From Streptomyces pseudovenezuelae (GTDB lineage: Bacteria > Actinomycetota > Actinomycetes > Streptomycetales > Streptomycetaceae), in NCBI RefSeq assembly GCF_001513955.1, contig NZ_KQ948153.1, positions 89,232 through 153,231 on the forward strand: a stretch of DNA of 64,000 nt, in the 5' to 3' direction. Of the stretch, positions 35,386-44,182 are shown piece after piece; position 1 is the stretch's first letter; each line of letters begins with the position of its first letter. The position numbers were made by a program, and so were the translations under genes. The notes below the pieces were generated by a model. It was not told the DNA's origin and did no database searches. It was given only the letters and a program-made list of their open reading frames with translations.

Positions 35386-38175
35386 TCAGCCGACGCGGGT
35401 CAGCTTGTCGGTCAGACCCGGCTCGGTCAGGTCCTTCTGCAGGGTGACCGGCACCTTGACCGCGCCGCCCTTGCCGTCACCGACGGTGAGGCTTCCGACC
35501 TTGGTGCCGGCCTTCGCGGTGTGCGGCACCTCGTCGGCGGTGAAGGACAGCTTCACCTTGAAGCCGGCCCAGCCGACGGCGGTGACGTCCTTGGTCAGCA
35601 CGACGGGGGTGTGGCCGCCGAGGCCGTCGTCCACGTATCCGACGACGTCGCCCTTCTTCAGGATCTTCGCCGACTTCAGGGCGTCCTCCGCGGCGAGCAG
35701 CGCGACCTTGCTGACGTCGTTGACGGTCTTGATGATCGGCGCCTTGTGCTGGCCGAGGATCGCGCCGACCACGGTGACGGTCTCCCCGCCGACCTCCTTG
35801 CGGGACGCGAAGAGGAGGTTGCCGCCGGCGGCGCTGGTGGTCCCGGTCTTGATGCCGATGCCGGTGTAGGGGACCAGATAGTTGTAGTTGTACCACTTCT
35901 GTCCGGACGGATCGACCCACTGTCCCATGGACGTGATCTCCATCAGCGCCGGGATCTTCACCAGCTCGTTGCCGAGCTTCACCTGGTCCTCGGCGGAGGA
36001 GACGGTGGTCTCCTTCAGGCCCGAGGCGTCGGTGTACTTCGTGTTCTTCATGCCGAGTTCCTGGGCGGTGTCGTTCATCTTCTTGATGAACGCGGCCTCG
36101 GAACCGGCGTCCCAGCGGGCGAGCAGCCGGGCGATGTTGTTGGCGGACGGGATCATGATCGCCGCGATCGCCTGCCTCTGGGTGAGGACGTCGCCCTGCT
36201 TGACGGTGTTGAGGGTGGACTCGCCCTGCTTGTTGTAGCCGCCCTCCTTCTCGGCGAGCGCGTCGACGGTGATCTTCGGGCCCTCCGCGCCGGACTTGAG
36301 GGGGTGGTCCTTCAGGACGATGTAGGCGGTCATGGCCTTGGCCACGGAGCCGATCGCGACGGGGGTCTGCTTGCCGAAGTTCCCCATCGTGCCGACGCCG
36401 TTGACGTCCATCCAGCCCTGGCCCTGGGTGGGCCAGGGGAGGGACGCCTCGTTGCCGTCGAAGGTGTAGGAGTCCTCGGCGGTGAGGCTGAGGGTGGGGT
36501 CCGGCAGCGGACGCAGAGCCTGCGCGATCGCAAACGCGACGACCAGGAGGATGACGAGCGGGGTCCAGATCTTGACCCGGCGGCCGAGGGTGCGCAGGGG
36601 GCTGGGCGGGGGCGGCGGAGTGTTGGTGAGCTCCGCGAGCAGGTCGAGGGGCGGCTTCGGCGGCAGGGGCTGCTGCGTGGTGCGCTCCGGGCCGACCTGG
36701 GGGACGGCGGTGGTCACGTCCGGCTTCGGCCGGGGCTCGTCGAGGGCCTTCAGCGCGACGAACCGGCTCGTCCGCTCGGCGTCGGCCTCCGGCTTGGGCT
36801 TGGGCTTGGGCTCCGGCTCCGGCTCCGCTTCCGGCTCGGCCTCCGGTGTCTTGCCGAGCTTCAGCATGGTGGTGGGCTGGTCCACGGCGGGCCGGGGAGC
36901 CTTGAAGACGGCGGTGGGCTGGTCGACGGGGGGCGTGTCCTCCACGTCCGCGTCGTCCGTCCGCGAGGCGGCTCCCCGCGCCCCCGAGGGGGCCGGCTCG
37001 TCGTCTACGGCAGTCCCGGCGTCGTCGTCCTCTTCGGTGTCGCCGGCCGCCTCGGGCTCGCCGGCCCCGGCGTCCTTGCCGGAACCGTCCCCCTTGGCCA
37101 CCCACGCCGCCACCGCGTCCCGCAGCCGGGCGTCCCCCACCGCGGCGGGTTCCTCCCGCTCACCGGAGCCACGAGCCCCGTCTTCGGTCGCGGGGCGCGT
37201 GTCCTCCGGGGTCTTCGCCGTGCCGGAGTCGTCCGGGCCGTCGGCGGTGTCCGTGTCGTCCGTGGTCTTGGCGTCGCCGGAGTCCTCGGGCCCCTCGGGG
37301 GTGTCGGTGTCGTCCGGGGCGTCGGCTGTGCCCGTGTCGTCCGAGTCCTCGGCCGGGCGCGCGTCCTCCGGGGCGTCCGCCGTGCCGGTGTCGTGCAAGC
37401 CGTCGGCCGTCCGGGAATCGTCCGGAGCCTTCGCCGCGCGCGGGTCCTCCGGGGCGTCCGCCGTGCCGGTGTTACCCGGGCCGTCGGCGGTGTCGGTGGC
37501 GTGCGGGGTCTCGGCCTTGCCGGAGTCCTCGGGCCCCTTGGGGGTGTCGGTGTCGTCCGGGGCGTCAGTCGTGCCCCTCGTGCCCGTGTCGTCCGAGCGC
37601 TCGGACGCGCCGGTGTCCTCCGGCGTCTCGGACGTACCGGATTCGTCCGCGCCCTCGGCGGCGCCGGAGTCCTCGGACTCCTGAGCCGTACCGGAGCCCT
37701 TCGACGCCTTCGCCGGAGCCGCGTCCTCCGGGGCGTCCGTCGGGTCCGCGTCCTCAGGGGCGTCCTCCAGGGCCGCGTCCCCCGGGCCGTCCTCCGGGAC
37801 CGCATCCTCCGGGCCGGCCGGCGTGGACGTGTCGTCCGGCGTGGGCGTGTCGGCGTCCGTCGCCTCGGTGCTCCGGGCGGGCTCTGGGCGCCGCTCCGCG
37901 GCCGGAGGGGCGTCCTCGGGCTCCCCGGTGCCGGAACCGTCCGCTCCAGCCTCAGCGGGGCTCTCGCCGGCGTCCTCGGGGGTCTTCGGGAGGTCACGCA
38001 CCGAGAAGACCTTCGTGGCCGTGTCGAGACCTCCGAGGGAGATGGACTCCCGTGCCACCGCGAGCCGGGGATCGGGGGCGGAACTCCTCGCCCCGGGAAC
38101 CGGACTCGCGCTCCCCGACGTCGGTTCTGCCGACGACTCGCGCTGCTTCGACCTGTCGGGGGACTCGCCCGCCAC
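35386..38175 (-). CDS. D-alanyl-D-alanine carboxypeptidase with long acidic cytoplasmic domain
   Basis: 929 residues. The C-terminal 360 residues are a PBP5-type peptidase: SVAK (active-site Ser/Lys), SAN in IPSANN, and KTG in GIKTGTTSAAGGN. One membrane anchor (VKIWTPLVILLVVAF) precedes it. The N-terminal about 500 residues are low-complexity, dominated by Asp, Thr, Ala, Pro and Glu in repeats such as DTGTADAPEDA, and must lie inside the cell. GTG at 38175 is preferred for its GAGGAGG site; an ATG at 38190 is possible. It trims peptidoglycan stem peptides; the long cytoplasmic tail is unusual. Confidence 0.85.
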   Translation of the reverse strand: MAGESPDRSKQRESSAEPTSGSASPVPGARSSAPDPRLAVARESISLGGLDTATKVFSVRDLPKTPEDAGESPAEAGADGSGTGEPEDAPPAAERRPEPARSTEATDADTPTPDDTSTPAGPEDAVPEDGPGDAALEDAPEDADPTDAPEDAAPAKASKGSGTAQESEDSGAAEGADESGTSETPEDTGASERSDDTGTRGTTDAPDDTDTPKGPEDSGKAETPHATDTADGPGNTGTADAPEDPRAAKAPDDSRTADGLHDTGTADAPEDARPAEDSDDTGTADAPDDTDTPEGPEDSGDAKTTDDTDTADGPDDSGTAKTPEDTRPATEDGARGSGEREEPAAVGDARLRDAVAAWVAKGDGSGKDAGAGEPEAAGDTEEDDDAGTAVDDEPAPSGARGAASRTDDADVEDTPPVDQPTAVFKAPRPAVDQPTTMLKLGKTPEAEPEAEPEPEPKPKPKPEADAERTSRFVALKALDEPRPKPDVTTAVPQVGPERTTQQPLPPKPPLDLLAELTNTPPPPPSPLRTLGRRVKIWTPLVILLVVAFAIAQALRPLPDPTLSLTAEDSYTFDGNEASLPWPTQGQGWMDVNGVGTMGNFGKQTPVAIGSVAKAMTAYIVLKDHPLKSGAEGPKITVDALAEKEGGYNKQGESTLNTVKQGDVLTQRQAIAAIMIPSANNIARLLARWDAGSEAAFIKKMNDTAQELGMKNTKYTDASGLKETTVSSAEDQVKLGNELVKIPALMEITSMGQWVDPSGQKWYNYNYLVPYTGIGIKTGTTSAAGGNLLFASRKEVGGETVTVVGAILGQHKAPIIKTVNDVSKVALLAAEDALKSAKILKKGDVVGYVDDGLGGHTPVVLTKDVTAVGWAGFKVKLSFTADEVPHTAKAGTKVGSLTVGDGKGGAVKVPVTLQKDLTEPGLTDKLTRVG
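37150..37810. repeat. imperfect codon-level repeats in the carboxypeptidase gene
   Basis: Short repeating units (about 24-45 bases, e.g. GCGTCCGCCGTGCCGGTGTC-like) encode the Asp/Thr/Pro-rich cytoplasmic tail. They are degenerate and in frame; copy number is likely to vary between strains. Confidence 0.6.
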
Positions 38176-38425
38176 CGATGCCTCCTCCATGTGCCGCAGG
38201 TGATCGGTATCGGTCACCCTGCGTCTGCCGATCCATTGAATCGCCGCCCGGACAGCTGCCACACCACGCTGTCCGAACCGTGTACCAGTGTCCTGTGTGC
38301 GGCCCTGCCCCGAGCGGTAGACGAGAACGACATACCTACCGGTTCCACTACAAACAGGTCACGCACCCTCGACAGACCAATGTGAGAGGGGTCACCCTGT
38401 CTTTCATCCACGCGGGGAGGCATGG

Positions 38426-39181
38426 ATGGGCAGGAGCCGCAGAACACTTCCGGAGGAGCTTCTGCTGCTGGCGTTGGACCCGGCCACGGGTACCACCGCA
38501 CAGCCGCAGTCGCTCGACCTCGGTCTGGCCGGAGCACAGCTAGTGGAGCTGGCGCTGGCCGGACGGATAGCCCCAGACGGGGATCGTATCGCCGTGGTAG
38601 CCCCACGGCCGACTGGAGATCCGACTTTGGACTGCGCGTTGGAGTTGCTGCGAAGGCGTGGCGCTCCCGTGCGGGCAGTGAACTGGATCGGTGGCCCGCG
38701 ACTGGGGCTCCGCCAGACCTACCTCTCGCATCTGGAGCGGTGCGGCATGGTGCATGCCGTCGCGGGCCAGATGTGCGGAGTGCTTCCGACGACCCGCTAC
38801 CAGGCGACGGACAACGAGATCAGCCGGGAGATCAGGTCCCGACTGGACTCGGCGATCCGCACCGGCGTACCGCCGGACCCGCGGACCGCGGCGCTCGCCG
38901 CCCTGGCACACGCGGTCGGCCTCGGCAAGCACCTGTATCCGGGCAACGAGGGCCGTTCCTCGCGCTCCCGGCTGCGGGACCTGATCAGGCACGACCCGAT
39001 GGGCGGACTCGTCGCGCACGCCGTGATGGACGTCCAGAACGGCGTGGCCGCACAGCCACGTCGTAGCCCGGCACCGGCCGGCCGTCAGGCCGCCCCCGGA
39101 GCCAGGCCCGCACCGGAACCCGCTCGCGGCGTTCCGATGCAACCGCGCCGAGGACCGATGGCGCGCGCCGTGGCTCACTGA
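38426..39181 (+). CDS. GPP34 (GOLPH3/VPS74) family protein
   Basis: 251 residues: TLPEELLLLALDPATG at the N-terminus and a helical core with ALELLRRRGAPVRAVNWI and YLSHLERCGMV match the GOLPH3/VPS74 fold. Eukaryotic members bind phosphatidylinositol-4-phosphate and retain Golgi enzymes; the role of bacterial homologues is unclear. The C-terminal 40 residues are a Pro/Ala/Arg tail. GGGGAGG 5 bases before the ATG. Divergent from the carboxypeptidase gene. Confidence 0.83.
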   Translation: MGRSRRTLPEELLLLALDPATGTTAQPQSLDLGLAGAQLVELALAGRIAPDGDRIAVVAPRPTGDPTLDCALELLRRRGAPVRAVNWIGGPRLGLRQTYLSHLERCGMVHAVAGQMCGVLPTTRYQATDNEISREIRSRLDSAIRTGVPPDPRTAALAALAHAVGLGKHLYPGNEGRSSRSRLRDLIRHDPMGGLVAHAVMDVQNGVAAQPRRSPAPAGRQAAPGARPAPEPARGVPMQPRRGPMARAVAH

Positions 39182-39531
39182 GCCGCAGTCCCACGGCCCG
39201 CACCGCCGGCAGCACGACCGCACCAGGCACCACCCGCACCACTCAGCCGCCGCACCGTCAGTCCCCAGAGACCGGTTCGGGAGCCGCTGGTCCGCGCGGG
39301 GCGAGGGAACCGTACGTCCGGATGACGACGGGTTCCGCCGCCCCGCGCGGCCGCATGTTCGGGCCCGGTCGGGCCTGTTCGGACCCGCCGGCCCCAAGTG
39401 GCCCCGGACACTGACGTGTACGCAGCGCATATACACCGTTTCCCAGCGGTAATAAGCACCTTGGTGGCAGTCTGCTCAACAGCAGATACGCAAAGTCAAG
39501 AACGAGGCACGCAGCCGGAGGTGCACGTCCC
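39182..39531. other. non-coding gap
   Basis: No gene is supported. A TCTGCT-CAAC-AGCAGA inverted repeat at 39471-39486 lies about 45 bases before the XRE gene and may be its operator. The GGAGG ribosome-binding site of that gene is near 39519. Confidence 0.5.
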
Positions 39532-40401
39532 GTGGCGTCCAATGTCAATCCCACCGTCAGGCGGCGCCGGCTGGGCCAGGAGCTGCGCAGGCTCCGCGAG
39601 CTCAAGGGCATGACGGCCGAAGAGGTGGCGGAGCGGCTGCTCGTGTCGCAGTCGAAGATCAGCCGGCTGGAGAACGGCCGGCGCAGCATCAGCCAGCGCG
39701 ACGTCCGCGACCTGTGCGGGGTGTACGAGGTCGAGGACCAGCGGGTCGTCGACTCCCTGATGCAGATGGCCAAGGACTCGCGGCAGCAGGGCTGGTGGCA
39801 CGCGTTCGGGGACATCCCGTACAGCGTCTACATCGGCCTGGAGACCGACGCCGAGTCGCTGCGGGTGTACGAACCCCAGATCATCACCGGCCTGTTGCAG
39901 ACCCGGCCGTACGCCGAGGCCATCGTGCGCGGCGGCGCGCCGGAGGCCACGGAGACGGAGAACGACAAGCGCGTGGAGGTACGGCTGCGCAGGCAGAGCC
40001 GGGTCGCGGCCGAGCGGGATCCCCTGCGGCTGTGGGTGGTGCTGGACGAGGCGTCCCTGCGCCGGGTCGTCGGCAGCCGGCAGGTGATGCGCGAGCAGCT
40101 GGAGTACCTCGTGGAGATGTCCCAGCAGCCCCATATCACCGTGCAGGTGCTGCCGTTCGACGTCGGCGCCCATCCCGGGCTCAGCGGGCAGTACTCCATC
40201 CTGGAGTTCTCGGACGCGGCGGACTCCAGCGTCGTCTACATCGAGGGCGTCACCAGCGACCTGTACCTGGAGAAGGCGCACGACGTGCAGAAGTACACCG
40301 TGATGTACGAGCACTTGAGGGCGCAGGCGCTCAACGTCGACCAGTCGCGTCAGCTGATCGAGGACATCGCCAAGGAGTACGCCCGGGAGTACGCCCGTTG
40401 A
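39532..40401 (+). CDS. XRE family regulator with DUF5753 domain
   Basis: 289 residues. The helix-turn-helix is at about residues 12-68 (MTAEEVAERLLVSQSKISRL), followed by DUF5753 (QIITGLLQTRPYAEAIV, HITVQVLPFDVGAHPG). GTG start with GGAGG upstream. A DUF397 gene lies 201 bases downstream on the same strand. It is a second, independent WhiJ-like set; this copy lacks an adjacent HATPase gene. Confidence 0.9.
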   Translation: MASNVNPTVRRRRLGQELRRLRELKGMTAEEVAERLLVSQSKISRLENGRRSISQRDVRDLCGVYEVEDQRVVDSLMQMAKDSRQQGWWHAFGDIPYSVYIGLETDAESLRVYEPQIITGLLQTRPYAEAIVRGGAPEATETENDKRVEVRLRRQSRVAAERDPLRLWVVLDEASLRRVVGSRQVMREQLEYLVEMSQQPHITVQVLPFDVGAHPGLSGQYSILEFSDAADSSVVYIEGVTSDLYLEKAHDVQKYTVMYEHLRAQALNVDQSRQLIEDIAKEYAREYAR

Positions 40402-40540
40402 GCCGTCTCCGAGCCGCTTCCCGACAGGGCGGGCCGGATAGTACACCCCGGCCACGTCCGTCTGGAAGAGTCCTATGGAATATGCCGCCGTAAGAGTGAA
40501 TGACTGCTCCGAAAGAGGAGGCCGGCGAGTAGCGTCGATC

Positions 40541-40567
40541 ACGCCAACGATCAGTAAAGGTTGGCGT
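40541..40567. promoter_or_regulatory. inverted repeat before the DUF397 gene
   Basis: ACGCCAAC and GTTGGCGT, perfect 8-bp arms 11 bases apart, end 35 bases before the ATG at 40603. Position is right for an operator or promoter-linked site of the DUF397 gene, which therefore may be transcribed on its own. Confidence 0.45.
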
Positions 40568-40602
40568 AATCCGAACACTGCGCATCTGGCTACGGAGCGA
40601 AT

Positions 40603-40794
40603 ATGGCAATTCGTCTGGGCAACCTCGACTCATGGACGACCTCCACCTACACGAACGCCAACGGGGCGTGCCTGATGGTGAGGTCGACCGAGGAGGAGGC
40701 ACTCGAACTCGGCGACACCAAGATCCCCGAGGGTCCCAAGCTGGCCTTCCCGGCCGAGGCGTGGAGCGCCTTCGTGGCCTCGGTCAAGGTGTGA
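40603..40794 (+). CDS. DUF397 domain protein
   Basis: 63 residues. The N-terminus WTTSTYTNANGACLMVRS and the C-terminal FPAEAWSAFVASVK fit DUF397. GGAG lies 8 bases upstream of the ATG. Partner of the XRE-DUF5753 gene upstream. Confidence 0.88.
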   Translation: MAIRLGNLDSWTTSTYTNANGACLMVRSTEEEALELGDTKIPEGPKLAFPAEAWSAFVASVKV

Positions 40795-40900
40795 CACCAC
40801 GCCACACCCCTACAACTGCACAAGCACCACCACAGGGCCCTCTCGACCAGATCGCCGTCCTTGCCGAGGGGGCCTGCGGCGTTTCGGCCGTGGGGTCGGG

Positions 40901-40950
40901 TCTCGGGTGCGGGTGCGTTGTGGCTGGTCGCGCAGTTCCCCGCGCCCCTG
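40901..40950 (+). repeat. dispersed intergenic repeat, copy B
   Basis: GGTCGCGCAGTTCCCCGCGC core with a GGGTGCGGGTGCGTTGTGGCT lead-in (first 20 bases quoted only in part). Same unit as at 4361 and 33327. Confidence 0.75.
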
Positions 40951-41014
40951 AGTGGGTGCAGTCGAAGCCCGCTCAGCGAAACCCACTCCTTCCGGCCCGC
41001 ACCCGGCCGACGGT

Positions 41015-41518
41015 CTAGCCCAGCGCGCTCTCCACCGCCGTCACGACCTCGTCCGACTCCGGCTCCGTCTGCGGGGAGAAGCGGGCCACGACCGCCCCGT
41101 CCCGCCCGATCAGGAACTTCTCGAAGTTCCAGCGGATGTCCCCGCTGTGCCCCTCGGCATCGGCGACGTCCACCAGACGCTCGTACAGCGCGTGCCGCCC
41201 CTCCCCGTTCACCTCGACCTTCTCGGTCAGCGGGAAGGTCACGCCGTACGTCGCCGAGCAGAACTCCGCGATCTCCTCGGCGCTGCCGGGCTCCTGCCCG
41301 AGGAACTGGTTGCAGGGCACGCCGAGCACGGTGAAGCCGCGCTCCGCGTACCGCTCCTGGAGCTTCTCCAGCCCGTTGTACTGCGGGGTGAGCCCGCACT
41401 TGGAGGCCACGTTCACGATGAGGACGGCCTTGCCGGCGTACTGGGCGAGGTCGGCGGAGCCGCCCGTGAGGGCCCCGATCTCGACGTCGAGGGGGGAGGA
41501 ACCATCTGTAGTCGTCAT
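41015..41518 (-). CDS. glutathione peroxidase family protein
   Basis: 167 residues, thioredoxin fold. The peroxidatic Cys41 is in NVASKCGLTPQY, the Gln in GVPCNQFLGQEPG, the Trp/Asn in IRWNFEKFL, giving the complete tetrad. In mycothiol-using actinobacteria such enzymes usually take electrons from thioredoxin. Monocistronic; no regulator beside it. Confidence 0.93.
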   Translation of the reverse strand: MTTTDGSSPLDVEIGALTGGSADLAQYAGKAVLIVNVASKCGLTPQYNGLEKLQERYAERGFTVLGVPCNQFLGQEPGSAEEIAEFCSATYGVTFPLTEKVEVNGEGRHALYERLVDVADAEGHSGDIRWNFEKFLIGRDGAVVARFSPQTEPESDEVVTAVESALG

Positions 41519-41573
41519 GAGCGGATGCTAACCCCGCCGCCGGCCCCCGCCCGGTCGCGGCCCCCGGCGGACG

Positions 41574-42758
41574 TCACCGCCCGGACGGCGTGGCCCCGGA
41601 CGGCGTGCCCCCGGACCTCGCGGCCTCGACGGATACGGCGTCGAAGGTGAGGGGGACCGTCTCGACGTGCCGCTTGCCGAAGTCCACCAGGTAGGTCTCC
41701 AGCGCCGGCGGCCGATAGTGGGGGTCGCCCTCGCGGCGGCGCAGGACCGTGTCGGCCAGGTGCTCGTTGCCGACGAGGCGGCCCTGCTTGTCCCGCTCCT
41801 GACCGATGGGGCGGTGCAGGGGCCGGAAGAGCCGGTAGAAGCCCTTCCGGGACGGGACCCACGGGCCCATCGGGTCGGGCTGGACGGCGAAGTCGGCGCA
41901 CTCCTGCGGGCGCATGCTGTCCGGCCCGTCCGCGCTGAGGACCTTGGGATCGAATTCCAGGCCGTACCGGGCCGCCTGCCGGACCATCCACAGGAGGGTG
42001 ATGTCGGACAGGCCCGAGTTCTTCTCGCCGCCCCCGACGGAGAGATGCACCCCGGCGAACCACACCTGCCTCAGTTCCTGGTCCGGGCGGGCGTTCTTCT
42101 CCTTCTGCCACAGCGTCGGCGGGAACGCCGAGCGCTCCTCGTCCACGGCCAGGGCCTGGAAGGCGCCGTGCACGGACTTGCTGAGGGTGGTGTCGTGGAA
42201 GGCCCAGCGGTGGTTGAAGCGGGTGACGAGCGGCTGGAGGAACCAGGGTGCCGGAACCGGGATGCCCAGGGAGCCGACCGTGTCCCAGACGCCCACGAAA
42301 CGGATCTCCGGCTCGTACGAGTACGCCCCGCGGAACAGCGTCGCGGCCACGCTGGTCGGCTTGTCGGCGCGGCTGCGGTACAGCGCCCACGCCTCGTCGA
42401 TCCGGTCGGCCTGTTCCGGGCGCAGGATGCCGCAGTTGTGCACCAGACCGGCCAGGCTGCGCGCGGTGAACGCGCCCCGGCTGAACCCGAACAGGTAGAG
42501 GTCGTCCCCGGGTTCGTAGGTGTGGATCAGAAAGCGGTAGGCGTCGAGCACGTTGCGCGACAGGCCCACCCCGAACGCCCCGCCCCGCAACCGTTCCCTC
42601 CGGTTCGTGCCGACCCCGCTGTGGTAGTACACCCGCTGTTCCGTTCCGGCAGCGGAGCGTCGCCGTACGGCCAGGGCCACCTTGGCGACATTCGTCTTGC
42701 TCGGCTGGTCGGCGAGATTCCATGTCCCGTCGCAGCAGACCACCAGACGCTTGGCCAT
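41574..42758 (-). CDS. DUF2235 alpha/beta hydrolase-like protein
   Basis: 394 residues. MAKRLVVCCDGTWN is the DUF2235 start; the nucleophile elbow is FGFSRGAFTARSL (GxSxG variant); VGVWDTVGSLGIP supplies an Asp. Members include phospholipase-like hydrolases, some of them type VI effectors in proteobacteria; actinobacterial ones are uncharacterised. No signal peptide. GAGGAGG lies before the ATG. Separated by 122 bases from the amidase gene on the same strand. Confidence 0.83.
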   Translation of the reverse strand: MAKRLVVCCDGTWNLADQPSKTNVAKVALAVRRRSAAGTEQRVYYHSGVGTNRRERLRGGAFGVGLSRNVLDAYRFLIHTYEPGDDLYLFGFSRGAFTARSLAGLVHNCGILRPEQADRIDEAWALYRSRADKPTSVAATLFRGAYSYEPEIRFVGVWDTVGSLGIPVPAPWFLQPLVTRFNHRWAFHDTTLSKSVHGAFQALAVDEERSAFPPTLWQKEKNARPDQELRQVWFAGVHLSVGGGEKNSGLSDITLLWMVRQAARYGLEFDPKVLSADGPDSMRPQECADFAVQPDPMGPWVPSRKGFYRLFRPLHRPIGQERDKQGRLVGNEHLADTVLRRREGDPHYRPPALETYLVDFGKRHVETVPLTFDAVSVEAARSGGTPSGATPSGR

Positions 42759-42880
42759 TTTGTGCCTCCTCTCGCTGTAGAGAGGACCCCGCGACTGCTC
42801 GGTAGATACAGCCAGTACCGCAGGGACCGCGCCGACCCGCAACTCGGCGCCCGGGAGCGGGTCGGCGACGGGCGCGGAGG

Positions 42881-43798
42881 TCAGGCCACGACCGTGAAGA
42901 GTCCGGTCCGCTCGCCCAGCCGGGACAGCGAGATCTTGCCGGGGATGCCGTTGGCTTCGGCGCCGCTGTAGCCGAGGTGACGCTGCCACTTGGCGTAGGC
43001 GGCGACGGTCGTGGAACCGAAGGAGCCGTCTCCGGCATAGGACTTGGCGAGGTAGCCGAGTTCGACGAGGGCGGCCTCGGTGAGGTTGGTGCCGGCCAGG
43101 TAGCTGACGTGGCCCTGCTTGGCCCCGGGGTCGGTCTTCGCGGCCTTGACCAGCCGGGACAGGTCGACGCGGGGCTTGCCGGCCGGCTTCGTCGGCACGG
43201 TACCTGCGGGTCCCGCGGCCAGTTGCTTCTTCACGGCGGCCCGGAAGTCGTCCATGTCGAAGCTCGGGTCGATCTTCCCCGGCTGGCACTCCTTGTGCCC
43301 GGCGACGGACTTCTCGCTCCAGCCGTGTGCCCGGCAGATCGCCGCCGCCCACAGCACGGCCTGCCGGTACTGCGCCGCCGGGTAGGGGTCCCCGCCCTTG
43401 CCGCGGTTCTCGATCTCCAGGCCGTACAGACAGTCGTTGCCGTCCGCCTTCGCCTCGTCGTCGTGCGGGAGCGGCTTCTCGTCACGGATCGCGTTCAGGA
43501 CATCGATGTCGGCGTAACCGGCGTGGTTGGTACGGCCGTTGCCGATCATCCACAGTCCGGCGGTCTTGCCGAGCCAGGCGTGGCACAGCGGTCCCGGCAG
43601 GTCGGATCTGCCCTTGTAGCAGAGCTCCTTGTCGTCGTGCCCGCCGGTGTGGTGGATCAGCACCCCGATGACGGGGCCGAAGGACCTGCCGGACGCGGCA
43701 TCGCGGTTGTGGGTCTTCCAGCCGGCGTGCTCGTGCACGGTGAGGCCCTCGGCCTTCAGTGCGGCGAGCATCTTCGCGGCGGACAGGGGAGTGGCCAT
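42881..43798 (-). CDS. peptidoglycan amidase with C-terminal binding domain
   Basis: 305 residues. The PGRP/amidase_2 zinc ligands are in GVLIHHTGGHDD (His) and VAGHKECQPGK (His/Cys). The C-terminal third (LTEAALVELGYLAKSYAGDG, TVAAYAKWQRHLGYSG) is a PG-binding_1-like domain. There is no signal peptide, as in phage endolysins, so release may be by lysis. Its DUF2235 neighbour also lacks a signal. Confidence 0.87.
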   Translation of the reverse strand: MATPLSAAKMLAALKAEGLTVHEHAGWKTHNRDAASGRSFGPVIGVLIHHTGGHDDKELCYKGRSDLPGPLCHAWLGKTAGLWMIGNGRTNHAGYADIDVLNAIRDEKPLPHDDEAKADGNDCLYGLEIENRGKGGDPYPAAQYRQAVLWAAAICRAHGWSEKSVAGHKECQPGKIDPSFDMDDFRAAVKKQLAAGPAGTVPTKPAGKPRVDLSRLVKAAKTDPGAKQGHVSYLAGTNLTEAALVELGYLAKSYAGDGSFGSTTVAAYAKWQRHLGYSGAEANGIPGKISLSRLGERTGLFTVVA

Positions 43799-43998
43799 GA
43801 CTGCGGTTTCCTCCGGATGACGTGCGGCGAAGGCGCGTCAAGTTCACTGTGGATCTTGTGAGTTGACGCGCTGGGGCATCGAGTGGGTCGTACTCGCCCC
43901 ACTCGCCGCACATGATTGCGCCAATGCCGCGCCGCCACGGGGAAATCGCGGCATTCACAGCCGAACGGAGTCACCGGCGCTCGCCCGCAGGGGTTGCG

Positions 43999-44037
43999 CC
44001 GCGCGCGTACGGCGTCGGCGGCGCCGTACGCGCGCGG
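43999..44037 (-). terminator. 16-bp perfect stem-loop
   Basis: CCGCGCGCGTACGGCG pairs exactly with CGCCGTACGCGCGCGG across a 7-base loop. It lies about 145 bases after the stop of the deacetylase gene on the minus strand and is a strong candidate for the terminator of the xylanase operon. Confidence 0.55.
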
Positions 44038-44043
44038 TGTTCC

Positions 44044-44103
44044 GGTGACCCGGTTTCCGGCGAATCGGTTGCCGGTGATCCGGCTTCCGGTGACCCGGTT
44101 TCG
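44044..44103. repeat. 15-bp tandem repeat, four degenerate copies
   Basis: Four units based on GGTGACCCGGTTTCC lie between the deacetylase stop and the stem-loop. No gene is supported in this 384-base gap (43799-44182). Confidence 0.65.
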
Positions 44104-44182
44104 GCGCGCCGGTCCAAGGGGGAATGACCGCCGCGCCGAGGTCCGGGGGCCGTGGCGGATGGCCGTCGCAGAGGGCGGTGGC

